From Klenkia taihuensis (GTDB lineage Bacteria; Actinomycetota; Actinomycetes; Mycobacteriales; Geodermatophilaceae): a DNA stretch of 64,000 nt. This document shows positions 31,826-41,730 of this stretch, one piece after another. The stretch lies in NCBI RefSeq assembly GCF_900112525.1, contig NZ_FOMD01000001.1, positions 124,001-188,000 of the forward strand, written 5' to 3'. Under the pieces are notes generated by a model, which worked only from the letters and a program-made list of their open reading frames with translations, ran no database searches and was not told where the DNA came from. The translations under genes were made by a program, and so were the position numbers. Within the stretch, counting starts at the first letter, position 1. The number at the start of each line of letters is the position of its first letter.

Positions 31826-33601
31826 TCACTTCCCGCGCGTCACCCCGTTCAGCACGGGGCCCAGCGTCGGCCACAGCGCCCAGAAGTCGCGCTCGGCCTG
31901 CACCGCGCGCATCTCCTCCAGGGCGTGCAGCCGGCCGTAGGTCCAGGCGTTCTCGCCGGCGGCGAAGGCGGCCAGGCCCTGGGTGCGGCACAGCTCGCGG
32001 GTGACCACGGTGTCCTGCCGGTCGCCCAGCACGTCCTGCAACTGCTTCATCGCGTCCACCACGCCCATCACGGCGCCGTTCTTCTTCCCCCCGGCGTCCA
32101 GCACCGGGGCGGCGACCTCGGCGGTGTAGCGGACCCGCTTGCCGGCCTTGCGCACCTCGTGCAGCGCCAGCTCGTAGGGGCTCTCGGCCGCGCCGTGCGG
32201 GGCGTCCCCGTCCTCGGCGAACTCGGCGTCCTCGGCGGTGTCGACCAGCTTCCGCAGCCGCTTGACGGTGTGCCGCAGGACGTCGGCGAGCACGGCGGCG
32301 GCGGGCTCGGTGGCCCGTTCCCCCAGCGGCGGCGCCGCGACCAGCGCGTGCAGGGTGTCCAGCAGGTTCAGGTAGCGGGAGAGGCTGAGGGTGGCGACGG
32401 CGTGGTCGGTGCCCTGGGTCCCGCCCTGGGTCTCGGCCTGCTGCAGCCGGGCGGCCACCGGGCCCAGCACGAACTCCGGCGGCTGGGCGGCGACCAGCTC
32501 GCGCAGGTGCTCCAGGGACACCTCGGCGTCGCGGGTGCCCGACAGCTCCTGGCCCAGCCACTGCAGCTCGTCGCGGACGGCGTCGGTGCGGGTGCGGTCG
32601 AGCACCGGGCGGTAGGCGGCCAGGACGCTGCGGATCCGGCGGGCGGCCACGCGCACCTGGTGCACGCCGTCCGGGACGCCGGTGCGGACCATGAGGTCGG
32701 CCCGCTGCAGCGCCTCCAGCTGCCCGCCGAGCGCGGCGACGACGACCTCGCCGGCCTTGGGGACCGCCGCCAGCCGGGCGGCCTCCGCGGCCTCCTTCGC
32801 GGCGGCCTTCTTCGCCTTCTTGGCCTCCTTGGCGGCCTTCTTCGCGGCCTCCGCGCGGCGGGCGACCTCCTTGGCGCGGGCCTTCTTGCCGGTGGGCAGC
32901 GGCTCCTCGATCGCGGGCGGCTCGTCGTCGCCGGCGTCGTCCTCGTCGTCGGCCTCGTCGGCGACCGGGGCCGGCGGCGGGCCGGCGAGCCGGTCGGCCA
33001 GCACCCGGGTCAGCTTCGCCGCCGACGCCGAGGGGCGGGCGCCGGAGACGACCAGCTCGGCGCCGACCGCGCCCAGCAGCTCCTCGTCGCCGTCCACCAG
33101 CTCGACCTCGACCTCGCGCCAGGTGGTGACGACGGCGGCCTCGCCGGCGGCGGCCGGCAGCGCGGTGCCGGTGACCTGGTCGTCGGCCACCTCGGCGAGC
33201 ACCCGGCCGTCCTCGGCCAGCAGCGGGACGACGGTGCGCCGGGTCGCGAGGGTGGCGACCTGGCCGGCCGGGGCGCGGCGGACGACGCCGAGGACGGGCT
33301 GCAGCACCGCGCGCGGCGGTGCCTTGAGCGCCCGGCCCAGCGGCGAGTGCAGCTCGCGGCGGGCCCCCGCGGCGGCCGGCAGCTTGAGGTGCCAGCCGTC
33401 GTCCGGCCCGCCGGTGCGGCGGCGCAGCGTGATCCGCGCGCGGGCCAGCCGCAGGTCGGCGGTGTCGTAGTAGGTCGCCGCCAGCTCGTGCACCACCGGG
33501 GCGCCGACGGAGGCCACCCCGGGCACCCCCGCGAGGTCGGGCAGCGCGAACGTCTCCTCGACGTCGAACTTCCGCTCGATCTCCGTGTGCTCGGTCGCCA
33601 C
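31826..33601 (-). CDS. CYTH-CHAD domain protein (polyphosphate-associated)
   Basis: 591 residues. The CYTH (triphosphate tunnel) domain occupies about 1-205 with EIERKFDVE at the start and paired R/K and E strands (ITLRRRTGG, WHLKLP, EVEVELVDGD). A Lys/Ala-rich helical segment (about 235-280, units like KKAAKEAKKAKKAA) links it to a C-terminal CHAD domain with repeated histidine/arginine helices (VHQVRVAARRIRSVL, HTVKRLRKLVDTA, LHEVRKAGKRVRYTAE), which binds polyphosphate. Likely a polyphosphate- or triphosphate-processing enzyme. GTG 33601 is chosen at the family's usual VATEHTEIERKF start. Confidence 0.9.
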   Translation of the reverse strand: MATEHTEIERKFDVEETFALPDLAGVPGVASVGAPVVHELAATYYDTADLRLARARITLRRRTGGPDDGWHLKLPAAAGARRELHSPLGRALKAPPRAVLQPVLGVVRRAPAGQVATLATRRTVVPLLAEDGRVLAEVADDQVTGTALPAAAGEAAVVTTWREVEVELVDGDEELLGAVGAELVVSGARPSASAAKLTRVLADRLAGPPPAPVADEADDEDDAGDDEPPAIEEPLPTGKKARAKEVARRAEAAKKAAKEAKKAKKAAAKEAAEAARLAAVPKAGEVVVAALGGQLEALQRADLMVRTGVPDGVHQVRVAARRIRSVLAAYRPVLDRTRTDAVRDELQWLGQELSGTRDAEVSLEHLRELVAAQPPEFVLGPVAARLQQAETQGGTQGTDHAVATLSLSRYLNLLDTLHALVAAPPLGERATEPAAAVLADVLRHTVKRLRKLVDTAEDAEFAEDGDAPHGAAESPYELALHEVRKAGKRVRYTAEVAAPVLDAGGKKNGAVMGVVDAMKQLQDVLGDRQDTVVTRELCRTQGLAAFAAGENAWTYGRLHALEEMRAVQAERDFWALWPTLGPVLNGVTRGK

Positions 33602-33635
33602 GCTGCACCCACTCCTGGTTCGTCGTCCTGCGGTC

Positions 33636-33656
33636 TGAGGTGCGCTTTCTACCTCA
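33636..33656. promoter_or_regulatory. Inverted repeat between divergent CYTH-CHAD and EEP genes
   Basis: TGAGGT, nine bases, ACCTCA: perfect six-base arms in the divergent promoter region. It could be an operator; no family can be named. Confidence 0.3.
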
Positions 33657-33696
33657 GCCAGATGAACGGCAACCCCGTGGTCGATCATGGCCGGTG

Positions 33697-34650
33697 ATGA
33701 GCACCCTCCGGCGCGAGCTGCTGCCCCTGGCCCTGACCACCCCGTGGGCGGTGTGCGCGGGGCTGCGCGCCACCGGCACCGAGCGGGGCTGGCCCCTGGT
33801 GCCGGCGCTGTCCTTCGTGCCGTACGCGGCGGCGTCGTCGGTGCTGCCGCTGGCCCTGGCGGCAGCCCGGCGGGCCCCGGTCGCCACCGCCGTGGCCGCC
33901 GCGGCCGCCGGGGTGCTGGCCGGTGCCACCGCGGGCCGCACCGTCGCCGCTCCCCCGCCTGGCCCGGGCCCGCGGGTGCGGGTGGTGTCGGCGAACCTGC
34001 TGCACGGCCGCGCCGACCCCGCCGTCCTGGTCGACCTGGTCGCGTCCTTCGACGCCGACGTGCTGTGCCTGGTGGAGCTGACCCCCGCCGCCGACCGGGG
34101 GTTCCGCGCCGCCGGGCTGCCCGACCTGCTGCCCAGCGAGCACGTGCGCGGCCACCGGCCCGGGGCGCCCCCGGCGGCCGGCGGCGCGGTGTGGACCCGG
34201 CTGGAGGTGCTGGAGCGCTCCGCCGCGCCCGGACGGTTCGAGCAGCCCGTCGTCCGGCTGGCCGTGCCCGGCGCGCCGGACCTGGAGGTCATGGCGGTGC
34301 ACACCGACCCGCCGGTGACCGCGCGGCGCACCCGCCGCTGGGAGCAGGAGATGGCGCAGCTGCCCGCGGCCGGCGGCGGCGTGCTGCGGGTACTGGCCGG
34401 CGACTTCAACGCCACCCCCGACCACGCCACCTACCGCCGGCTGCTGGCCCGGGGCTACGCCGACGCCGGGGCGCGGACCGGCCGCGCGCTGGTGCACACC
34501 TGGACGCCGGAGAGGCGTCCGCAGCCCCGGCTCACCCTGGACCACGTGCTGGCCGACCGCCGGATCGGCGTGGCCTCCTTCCAGGTGCACGACCTGCCCG
34601 GCAGCGACCACCGGGCGCTGGCCGCGGAACTGGTGCTGCCGCCGGTCTGA
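33697..34650 (+). CDS. Membrane-anchored endonuclease/exonuclease/phosphatase family protein
   Basis: 317 residues. Three N-terminal hydrophobic helices (about 8-85) precede an EEP domain that should face outwards: SANLLHGRADP, VELTP (metal Glu), VHTDPP, AGDFNATPDH, LDHVLADRR and GSDHRALAAEL with the catalytic Asp-His. This arrangement is common in actinobacterial membrane EEP proteins that may cleave phosphodiesters or phospholipids outside the membrane. ATG 33697 is used; GTG 33694 is adjacent. Confidence 0.85.
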   Translation: MSTLRRELLPLALTTPWAVCAGLRATGTERGWPLVPALSFVPYAAASSVLPLALAAARRAPVATAVAAAAAGVLAGATAGRTVAAPPPGPGPRVRVVSANLLHGRADPAVLVDLVASFDADVLCLVELTPAADRGFRAAGLPDLLPSEHVRGHRPGAPPAAGGAVWTRLEVLERSAAPGRFEQPVVRLAVPGAPDLEVMAVHTDPPVTARRTRRWEQEMAQLPAAGGGVLRVLAGDFNATPDHATYRRLLARGYADAGARTGRALVHTWTPERRPQPRLTLDHVLADRRIGVASFQVHDLPGSDHRALAAELVLPPV

Positions 34651-34667
34651 GGAGAAGGATCGAGGGC

Positions 34668-36271
34668 GTGCACGCGCTCGAGGTCGTGGTGGTCGTCGGT
34701 GTCCTGGTCCTGGTCGGCTCGCTGCTCGCCCGGTGGGTGCGGCTCCCGCCGCCCCTGGTGCTGCTCGCGCTGGGCACGGTGGTCGGCTTCCTGCCCGGCG
34801 TCGGCGGGGTGGAGATGCCCCCGGACGTCGTCCTGTTCCTCTTCCTCCCGGCGCTGCTGTACTGGGAGTCGCTGACCATCTCGCTGCGCCAGATCCGGGC
34901 CGACCTGCGGGTGATCAGCCTGATGTCGGTGGGCCTGGTGCTGGTCACCGCGGGCACCGTGGCGGTGGTCGGGCACGCGCTGGGCCTGTCCTGGCCGATG
35001 GCGTTCGTGCTGGGCGCGGTGCTGGCGCCCACCGACGCCACCGCCATCGCCACCGTCGCCGGGCTGCTGCCGCGCCGGGCGCGGACGCTGCTGCGGGCGG
35101 AGAGCCTGGTCAACGACGGCACCGCGCTGGTGGTCTTCGGCGTCGCGGTCGGGGTGGCGGTGGGCACGCTGGACGTCGGCCCGGGCGGGGTGGCCTGGCG
35201 GCTGGTCGGCTCCTACGCCGGGGGCATCGCGGTGGGTCTGGCGCTGGCCTTCGCGGTCACCGAGCTGCGCCGGCGGCTGACCGACGTCCGGCTGGAGAAC
35301 GTGGTCGGCGTCCTCACCCCGTTCGTGGCCTACCTGCCCGCCGAGCTGCTGCACGCCTCGGGCGTGGTCGCGGTGGTGACCTGCGGGCTGACGCTGACCC
35401 AGATCGCCACCCGGGTGGTCTCCCCCGCCGCGCGGGTGCAGGCCGCCGGGTTCTGGTCGCTGACCACGTTCCTGCTCAACGGGTCGCTGTTCGTGCTGGT
35501 CGGCCTCGAGCTGCACGCCGTGGTCGAGGGGCGCACCGCCGGGGAGATCTGGACCGGCGTGGTGGCCACGCTCTGGGTCGCGCTCACCGTCGCCGGCACC
35601 CGGCTGGTCTGGGGCAACACGCTGCCCTTCGTCATCCGGGCGCTGGACCGCCGGCCCGCCCAGCGGCTGCGCCGGGTCGGGTTCCGTGGTCGGCTGCCCG
35701 GGCAGTGGGCCGGCTTCCGGGGGGCGGTGTCGCTGGCGGCGGCCCTCGCCGTCCCCACGACGACGGCGGCCGGCGGGCCGCTGGAGGGCCGGGACCTGGT
35801 GCTCCTGGTGACCTTCGGCGTCATCGTGGTGCTGCTGGTCGTGCAGGGGCTGACCCTGCCCGCGGTCATCCGGTTCTCCCGGCTGCAGCCCGACCCGGCC
35901 GAGGCGCAGGAGGAGCTGCTGGCCCAGCGGGAGGCCCTGGGTGCCGCGCAGGCGGCGCTGGACGTCCGGGCGGCCGAGCTCGGCGTCCCCGAGGCCGTCG
36001 TCGCCCGGGTGCGGGAGGCGCACGAGGCGCGGGAGCGGCAGCTGCACCTGACCCAGGTGCTCAGCGACGGCCGGGTCACCGACCCCGACCACCGGGCGGC
36101 GAAGAAGGCGGTGCTGGCCGAGGCGGAGTCCGAGCGGCGGCTGCGGCTGGCGCTGCTGGGCGACAAGCGGGACGCCGTGGTGCGGCTGCGCGACCTGCAC
36201 GCCATCGACGACCTGGTGCTGCGCCGGGTGATGGCCCAGCTCGACGCCGAGGAGGTCCGCCTGGTCGGCGT

Positions 36272-36287
<16 letters not shown>
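34668..36287 (+). CDS. CPA1-family Na+/H+ antiporter
   Basis: 539 residues with about twelve membrane helices and the CPA1 ion-site pattern (LAPTDATAIATV and ESLVNDGTALVVFGVAVG). A C-terminal cytoplasmic region of about 130 residues is charged and helical (AQEELLAQREALGAAQAAL...), as in NhaP/YjcE-type antiporters. It exchanges Na+ or K+ for protons. GTG 34668 is 18 bases after the EEP stop, so the two may be cotranscribed. The last 16 bases overlap the convergent omega-amidase gene. Confidence 0.92.
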
Positions 36288-37038
<751 letters not shown>

Positions 37039-37042
<4 letters not shown>

Positions 37043-38202
37043 GCTGCGGTCAACCTCCGGACGGCCTCGGCGAGCACCTCGGGCCGCTTGCAGAACGCGA
37101 ACCGGACCAGGTCGCGGCCGAGCTCGGCGTGCTGGGGCAGGTAGAACGCCGACATCGGGACGGCGACGACCCCGACCCGGTGCGGCAGCTCGCGGCAGAA
37201 GGCGAGCCCGTCGCCGTCGACCCGCACGGTGGCGAAGTAGGTGGCCTCGGGGATGGTCACCAGCAGCCCGGCCTCGGCCAGCCCGGCGACGAGCAGGTCG
37301 CGCTGGTGCTCCAGGTCCGCGGCGACCCGGGCGAAGAACGCGTCGGGCAGGCCCAGGCCGGCGGCGATCGCGGGCTGGAACGGGCCGGCGTTGACGTAGG
37401 TGAGGAACTGCTTCGCCGTCCGCACGCAGGTGACCAGCTCGGCCGGGCCGCACACCCAGCCCACCTTCCAGCCGGTGGTCGAGAAGGTCTTGCCGCCGCT
37501 GCTGACCACCAGCGTGCGCTCGCGCATGCCGGGCAGCTCCGCCAGCGACACGTGCTCCGCGCCGGTGAACACCAGGTGCTCGTAGACCTCGTCGGTCAGC
37601 GCCACCAGGTCGTGCTCGCGGACGACCTCGGCCACCAGCTCCAGCTCGGCCCGGTCGAACACCTTCCCGGTCGGGTTGTGCGGCGTGTTGAGCAGCACCA
37701 GCTTCGTGCGGGGCCCCACCGCGGCGCGCAGCTCGGCGGGGTCGAAGGTCCACCGGCCGGGCTCCCCGGGCGGTGGTGGCCGCAGCGGCACCGGGACGAC
37801 GACACCGCCGGCCATCGAGATGCAGGCGGCGTAGCTGTCGTAGAGCGGCTCGAACACCACGACCTCGTCGCCGGGGTCCAGCAGGCCCAGCAGCGCGCCG
37901 GCCAGGGCCTCGGTGGCGCCGGCGGTGACCAGCACCTCGGTCGCCGGGTCGTGGGCCAGGCCGCGGAAGCGCTGCACGTGCGCGGCGACCGCCTCGCGCA
38001 GCACCGGCAGGCCGGGGCCGGGCGGGTACTGGTCGAGCTCGGTGCCGATGGCGGCCCGGGCGACGTCGAGCACCTCGGCCGGGCCGGGGGTGTCGGGGAA
38101 GCCCTGACCGAGGTTGACCGAGCCGGTGGCCACCGCCAGGGCGCTCATCTCGGCGAAGACCGTCGTCCCGAAGCCCTGCAGGCGCTGGGCGAGCAGGCTC
38201 AC
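37039..38202 (-). CDS. Class I/II aminotransferase (methionine/glutamine transaminase-like)
   Basis: 387 residues of PLP fold type I: NLGQGFPDTPGPAEVL near the start, NTPHNPTGKVF, the PLP lysine in SSGGKTFSTTGWKVGW and RFAFCKRPEVL at the end. It resembles the YbdL/kynurenine-aminotransferase group that uses methionine, glutamine or aromatic amino acids. GTG 38202 overlaps the RNB gene stop (GTGA), and its own stop overlaps the omega-amidase start. The pair probably salvages keto acids such as 4-methylthio-2-oxobutanoate using glutamine. Confidence 0.92.
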
Positions 38203-39587
38203 CGGGCGTCCTGGAAGCGCACCGTGCGGGTGGCCGGGTCGGCGACGTCCACCCGCACCCGGGCGACCTCGCCGGCCTCGAACCGGCCGTCGGCGCGGCC
38301 CTGCACGGCCAGGTCCCGCAGCACCACGGTGGCGCGGTCGTCGTCGGCGTCGAGCACGACCGCATCGAACACCTCGCCCACCCGGTCGGCCAGCAGCGTG
38401 GCCTCGACCAGGTCGACGACGGCCCGCTCGACGGCGTGCGTGCGCCGGTCGGAGGCGGCCATCAGCGCGGGCAGCTCCGGCAGCGCGGCGCGGATCTCCG
38501 CGGACGGCTGCTCCCCCGCGGCCACCGCCAGGCAGACCTCGGTGCCGAACCGGTCGACCAGCCGGCGCAGCGGGGCGGTGACGTGCGCGTAGGGCCCGCC
38601 GACGCCGCCGTGCCCGGGCTCGGCCGGCGCCTCGCCGTCGAAGGCGGTGTAGCCGGCGCCGCGCAGCAGCGACGTGGCGGCGTCGAGGAAGGCGGCGTGC
38701 TGCGGGCGGGCCGGGTCGAGGGTGGCGATGACCTCGCCCGGGGTCGCACCGTCCGGCCAGGCCACCCCGAGGCCGGGGGCCAGCCGCCGGAGCGCGGCCA
38801 CCGCGCCGGGGTCCGGGGGCGGCAGGGTGCGCAGGATGCCCACGCCGCCGTCGAGCATCAGCCGGGCGGCGCAGCGGCCGGTGAGCAGGGAGATCTGCGC
38901 GTTCCAGCCCTCGACGGCGCTCTGGCCGCGGAACACGACGGTCCAGCCGCCGTCCGGGCCGGGCTCGACCTCCTGGGACGGCGTGCCGAGCTCGATGGCG
39001 CCCCGGTCGCGGGCGCGGGCCTGCAGCAGCCGGCCGACCTCGGGCAGCAGCTCCAGCTCGGCGGGCAGCTGCTCGCCGACCGACTCGTAGTCCAGCTGGG
39101 CGCGGCTGCGCACCCGGGCCCGGCGCAGGTCGACCGCGGTCACCTCGCCGTCGGCGTCCAGGTCGATGGTCCACAGCGCGGCCGGGCGCAGCTGGCCGGG
39201 CAGCAGGCTGGCCGCGCCCTCGCTCAGCTGCGGCGGGTGCAGCGGGGTGCGGCCGTCGGGGCAGTAGACGGTCTGGCCGCGCCGGCGGGCCTCGGCGTCC
39301 AGCGCGCTGCCCGGTGCCACGAAGGCGCCGACGTCGGCGATGGCGTAGGAGACCCGGTAGCCGCCGTCCGTGCGGGCCAGGTGCACGGCCTGGTCGAGGT
39401 CGCGGGCGCCGGGCGGGTCGATGGTGACCAGCGGCAGGTCGGTGGCGTCGTGGTCGGGCAGCGGGGGGTCCGCGGCGAGCCGGTCGGCCTCGGCCAGCAC
39501 GTCGGCCGGGAACTCCGCGGGGACCTCGAACTCCGCGCGGATCGCGGCGAAGTCGAGCGGACCGGACACCCTCAGCACGCGAGCCAC
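38199..39587 (-). CDS. RNB-domain ribonuclease (RNase II-like)
   Basis: 462 residues, essentially an RNB domain with a short C-terminal RNA-binding tail, shorter than E. coli RNase II. The acidic cluster is VTIDPPGARDLDQAVHLAR; the fourth position, Asp in classical RNase II, is Gln. QTVYCPDGRTPLHPP, GYTAFDG, and YAHVTAPLRRLVDRF (conserved tyrosine and arginines) are also present. Such compact RNB proteins are typical of actinobacteria. GTG 39587 starts ten bases inside from the palindrome at 39597. The gene leads the coupled operon with aminotransferase and omega-amidase. Confidence 0.9.
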   Translation of the reverse strand: MARVLRVSGPLDFAAIRAEFEVPAEFPADVLAEADRLAADPPLPDHDATDLPLVTIDPPGARDLDQAVHLARTDGGYRVSYAIADVGAFVAPGSALDAEARRRGQTVYCPDGRTPLHPPQLSEGAASLLPGQLRPAALWTIDLDADGEVTAVDLRRARVRSRAQLDYESVGEQLPAELELLPEVGRLLQARARDRGAIELGTPSQEVEPGPDGGWTVVFRGQSAVEGWNAQISLLTGRCAARLMLDGGVGILRTLPPPDPGAVAALRRLAPGLGVAWPDGATPGEVIATLDPARPQHAAFLDAATSLLRGAGYTAFDGEAPAEPGHGGVGGPYAHVTAPLRRLVDRFGTEVCLAVAAGEQPSAEIRAALPELPALMAASDRRTHAVERAVVDLVEATLLADRVGEVFDAVVLDADDDRATVVLRDLAVQGRADGRFEAGEVARVRVDVADPATRTVRFQDAR

Positions 39588-39596
39588 CCCGTCACC

Positions 39597-39610
39597 GTTC
39601 CACGTGGAAC
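39597..39610. other. parS-like palindrome, copy 3
   Basis: GTTCCACGTGGAAC lies in the 42-bp gap between the divergent RNB and Nei-type genes, so it could also affect both promoters. It is identical to the copies at 2121 and 10154. Confidence 0.55.
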
Positions 39611-39629
39611 GTGCAGGTACACAGTGCCC

Positions 39630-40475
39630 ATGCCCGAGGGACACATGATCCACGTCGACGCCCGCCGGTTCGACGAGGCGATGGGCGGCCACGTGGTGCA
39701 CGCGGAGAGCCCGCAGGGCCGGTTCACCACCGGTGCGGCCGCGCTGGACGGGCGCACGCTGCGCAGCACCGAGGCCTTCGGCAAGAACCTGTTCCTGCGG
39801 TTCTCCGGCGACGCCCCGCAGTACCTGCACGTGCACCTCGGGCTGATCGGCGGCTGGACCTGGTGGGACCACGACCACCAGCAGCTCTCCGGCCGGCCGG
39901 TGGTCAAGGCCGACGACTCCAACGTCCGGCTGCGGCTGCGCTCCGGCCGCGGGGACGCCGCACGCAGCGCCGAGCTGCGGGGCGCGATCACCTGCACGCT
40001 GGTCGACGAGGAGGGCCTGGACAAGGCCGTCGCCAAGCTCGGACCCGACCCGCTGCGCGACGACGCCGACCCCGACGTCGCCTGGGCCAAGGTGCGGAAG
40101 TCCAGGAAGCCCATCGGCGGTCTGCTGCTGGACCAGGCGGTGACCGCGGGCGCGGGGCTGATCTGGCGGGCCGAGGTGCCCTTCCTGGCCGGCGTCGACC
40201 CGCACCGGCCCGGGGTCGACGTCACCGAGGACGAGTTCTCCACCATGTGGTCGGAGATGCGCCGGGTGATGAAGGACGCCGTCGAGCGCGGAGGCAAGGA
40301 GATCACCACCGACCCCGCGGACCGTCCGGGGACCGACGGGCACGTCAGCCGGGACGACGCCTTCTACGTCTTCCGCCGGGAGGGCGAGCCCTGTCTCCGG
40401 TGCGGGACGGCGGTCGAGGTCGCCGAGATGGGCAACCGCAAGGTCTGGTGGTGCCCCTCCTGCCAGCCCCGCTAG
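39630..40475 (+). CDS. Fpg/Nei-family DNA glycosylase (endonuclease VIII-like)
   Basis: 281 residues. Catalytic N-terminus MPEGH (Pro2, Glu3 after Met removal), beta-hairpin lysine in AFGKNLFLRF, and a C-terminal zinc finger with CLRCG and CPSC preceded by GNRKVWW. The overall sequence resembles mycobacterial Rv2464c. The segment that is normally GxGNxYxxE reads GAGLIWRAE here, so the conserved asparagine is missing. It removes oxidised bases and nicks the abasic site. ATG 39630 lies six bases after TACACA. Confidence 0.9.
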   Translation: MPEGHMIHVDARRFDEAMGGHVVHAESPQGRFTTGAAALDGRTLRSTEAFGKNLFLRFSGDAPQYLHVHLGLIGGWTWWDHDHQQLSGRPVVKADDSNVRLRLRSGRGDAARSAELRGAITCTLVDEEGLDKAVAKLGPDPLRDDADPDVAWAKVRKSRKPIGGLLLDQAVTAGAGLIWRAEVPFLAGVDPHRPGVDVTEDEFSTMWSEMRRVMKDAVERGGKEITTDPADRPGTDGHVSRDDAFYVFRREGEPCLRCGTAVEVAEMGNRKVWWCPSCQPR

Positions 40476-40558
40476 GGACGTCGCCGCCGGCCGCGGCCGC
40501 CGCGGGCGGGGCCGGTACCGTCCGCCGGGTCCGTCCGCCGTCCCGAGGAGTCCCCGTC

Positions 40559-41497
40559 GTGGTCGCCCGCACGCCCGTGTTCCTCGACTGCGACCCCGGC
40601 ATCGACGACGTGCTGGCGATCGCGTTCCTGCTGACCCGGCTCGAGCTGGAGCTGGTGGGCATCGGCACCGTGTCGGGCAACCTCGACGCCGCCGGCGCCG
40701 CCCGGAACACGCTGCAGGTGCTGGACCTCCTCGGCGCCCCCGCGATCCCGGTGGCCGCCGGCACCCGCGACTTCCGCACCCGCGCCTACGCCGGCGGCGC
40801 CCCCGACGTGCACGGCACCAACGGCATCGGCGACGTGGAGCTCCCGCCGACCGACCGCGTGCTGGACCCCCGCGGGGCGGTGCAGCTGCTGCTGGACCTC
40901 GCGCACGAGCACCGCGGCGCCCTCCGGGTGCTGGCGATCGGCCCGTTGACCAACCTGGCCGCCGCCCTCGACGCGGACCCCGAGCTGCCCGGTCTGGTGC
41001 GCGACGTGGTGGTCATGGGCGGGGCGTTCACCGAGCCGGGCAACATCACCCCGCACGCCGAGGCCAACATCTGGAACGACCCGGAGGCCGCCGACCTGGT
41101 CTTCGCCGCGCCGTGGCCGGTCACCGCGCTCCCGGTGGACGCCGCCCGGCGGCAGCGTCTGGAGGCCGCCGACCTGGACGAGCTGCGCGCCGACGCCTCC
41201 CCCGTCGTCGGCGCGATCGGCCGGATGCTCGACGTCTACGGCGAGTTCTACCGCGGCGTGTTCGGCCAGCGCCTCGCCGTCCTCTACGACCCGCTGGCCG
41301 CCGCGCTGCTCACCGACGCGGTGCAGGTCGTCCGCGAGCTGACCGGGCCCGTGGTCGTCACGACCGGGGACGGCGAGGAGCGGGGCCGCACCGTGGTGGG
41401 CGGGGTGCACCCGGGCCGGCCGGAGCACCGGGTCGTGCTGGCCACCGAGCCGGCGTTCGCGCCGCTGCTGGTGGCTGCGCTGTCGTCGCTGGGCTAG
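40559..41497 (+). CDS. Inosine-uridine-preferring nucleoside hydrolase family protein
   Basis: 312 residues. The calcium-binding motif DCDPGIDDVLAIAF at residues 9-22, VHGTNGIGD, AIGPLTNLA, MGGAF and the C-terminal ALYDPLAAA-like segment (LAVLYDPLAAALL) match the IU-NH family. It cleaves the N-glycosidic bond of ribonucleosides for salvage. GAGGAG lies eight bases before GTG 40559. Its TAG is shared, through CTAG, with the convergent S4 gene. Confidence 0.92.
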   Translation: MVARTPVFLDCDPGIDDVLAIAFLLTRLELELVGIGTVSGNLDAAGAARNTLQVLDLLGAPAIPVAAGTRDFRTRAYAGGAPDVHGTNGIGDVELPPTDRVLDPRGAVQLLLDLAHEHRGALRVLAIGPLTNLAAALDADPELPGLVRDVVVMGGAFTEPGNITPHAEANIWNDPEAADLVFAAPWPVTALPVDAARRQRLEAADLDELRADASPVVGAIGRMLDVYGEFYRGVFGQRLAVLYDPLAAALLTDAVQVVRELTGPVVVTTGDGEERGRTVVGGVHPGRPEHRVVLATEPAFAPLLVAALSSLG

Positions 41498-41730
41498 GGC
41501 GCCCGGTCCACCCGGACGTCGCCCAGGCCCTCGATGCTCACCACGTCGCCGGCGTGCAGCTGGCGCCCGCGGCGGTCCTCGGGCTCGCCGTTGACCTGCA
41601 CGGTGCCCTCGGCGAGCACGTCCTTGACCTGCGCGCCGGTGGGGACGGCGTCGACCAGCTTCAGCAGCTGACCCAGCCGGATGACGTCCTCGCCCGGGCG
41701 GAGCTCCACGGTCTGCACGGGGTTCACCAT
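41494..41730 (-). CDS. S4-domain RNA-binding protein
   Basis: 78 residues: IRLGQLLKLVDAVPTGAQVKDVLAEGTVQVNG is the S4 fold, followed by EDRRGRQLHAGDVVSIEG. It belongs to the YbcJ/RqcP-like small S4 proteins, thought to bind ribosomal or structured RNA. The ATG at 41730 overlaps the end of the MOSC gene by seven bases, so it is translated in the same unit. Confidence 0.88.
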   Translation of the reverse strand: MVNPVQTVELRPGEDVIRLGQLLKLVDAVPTGAQVKDVLAEGTVQVNGEPEDRRGRQLHAGDVVSIEGLGDVRVDRAP

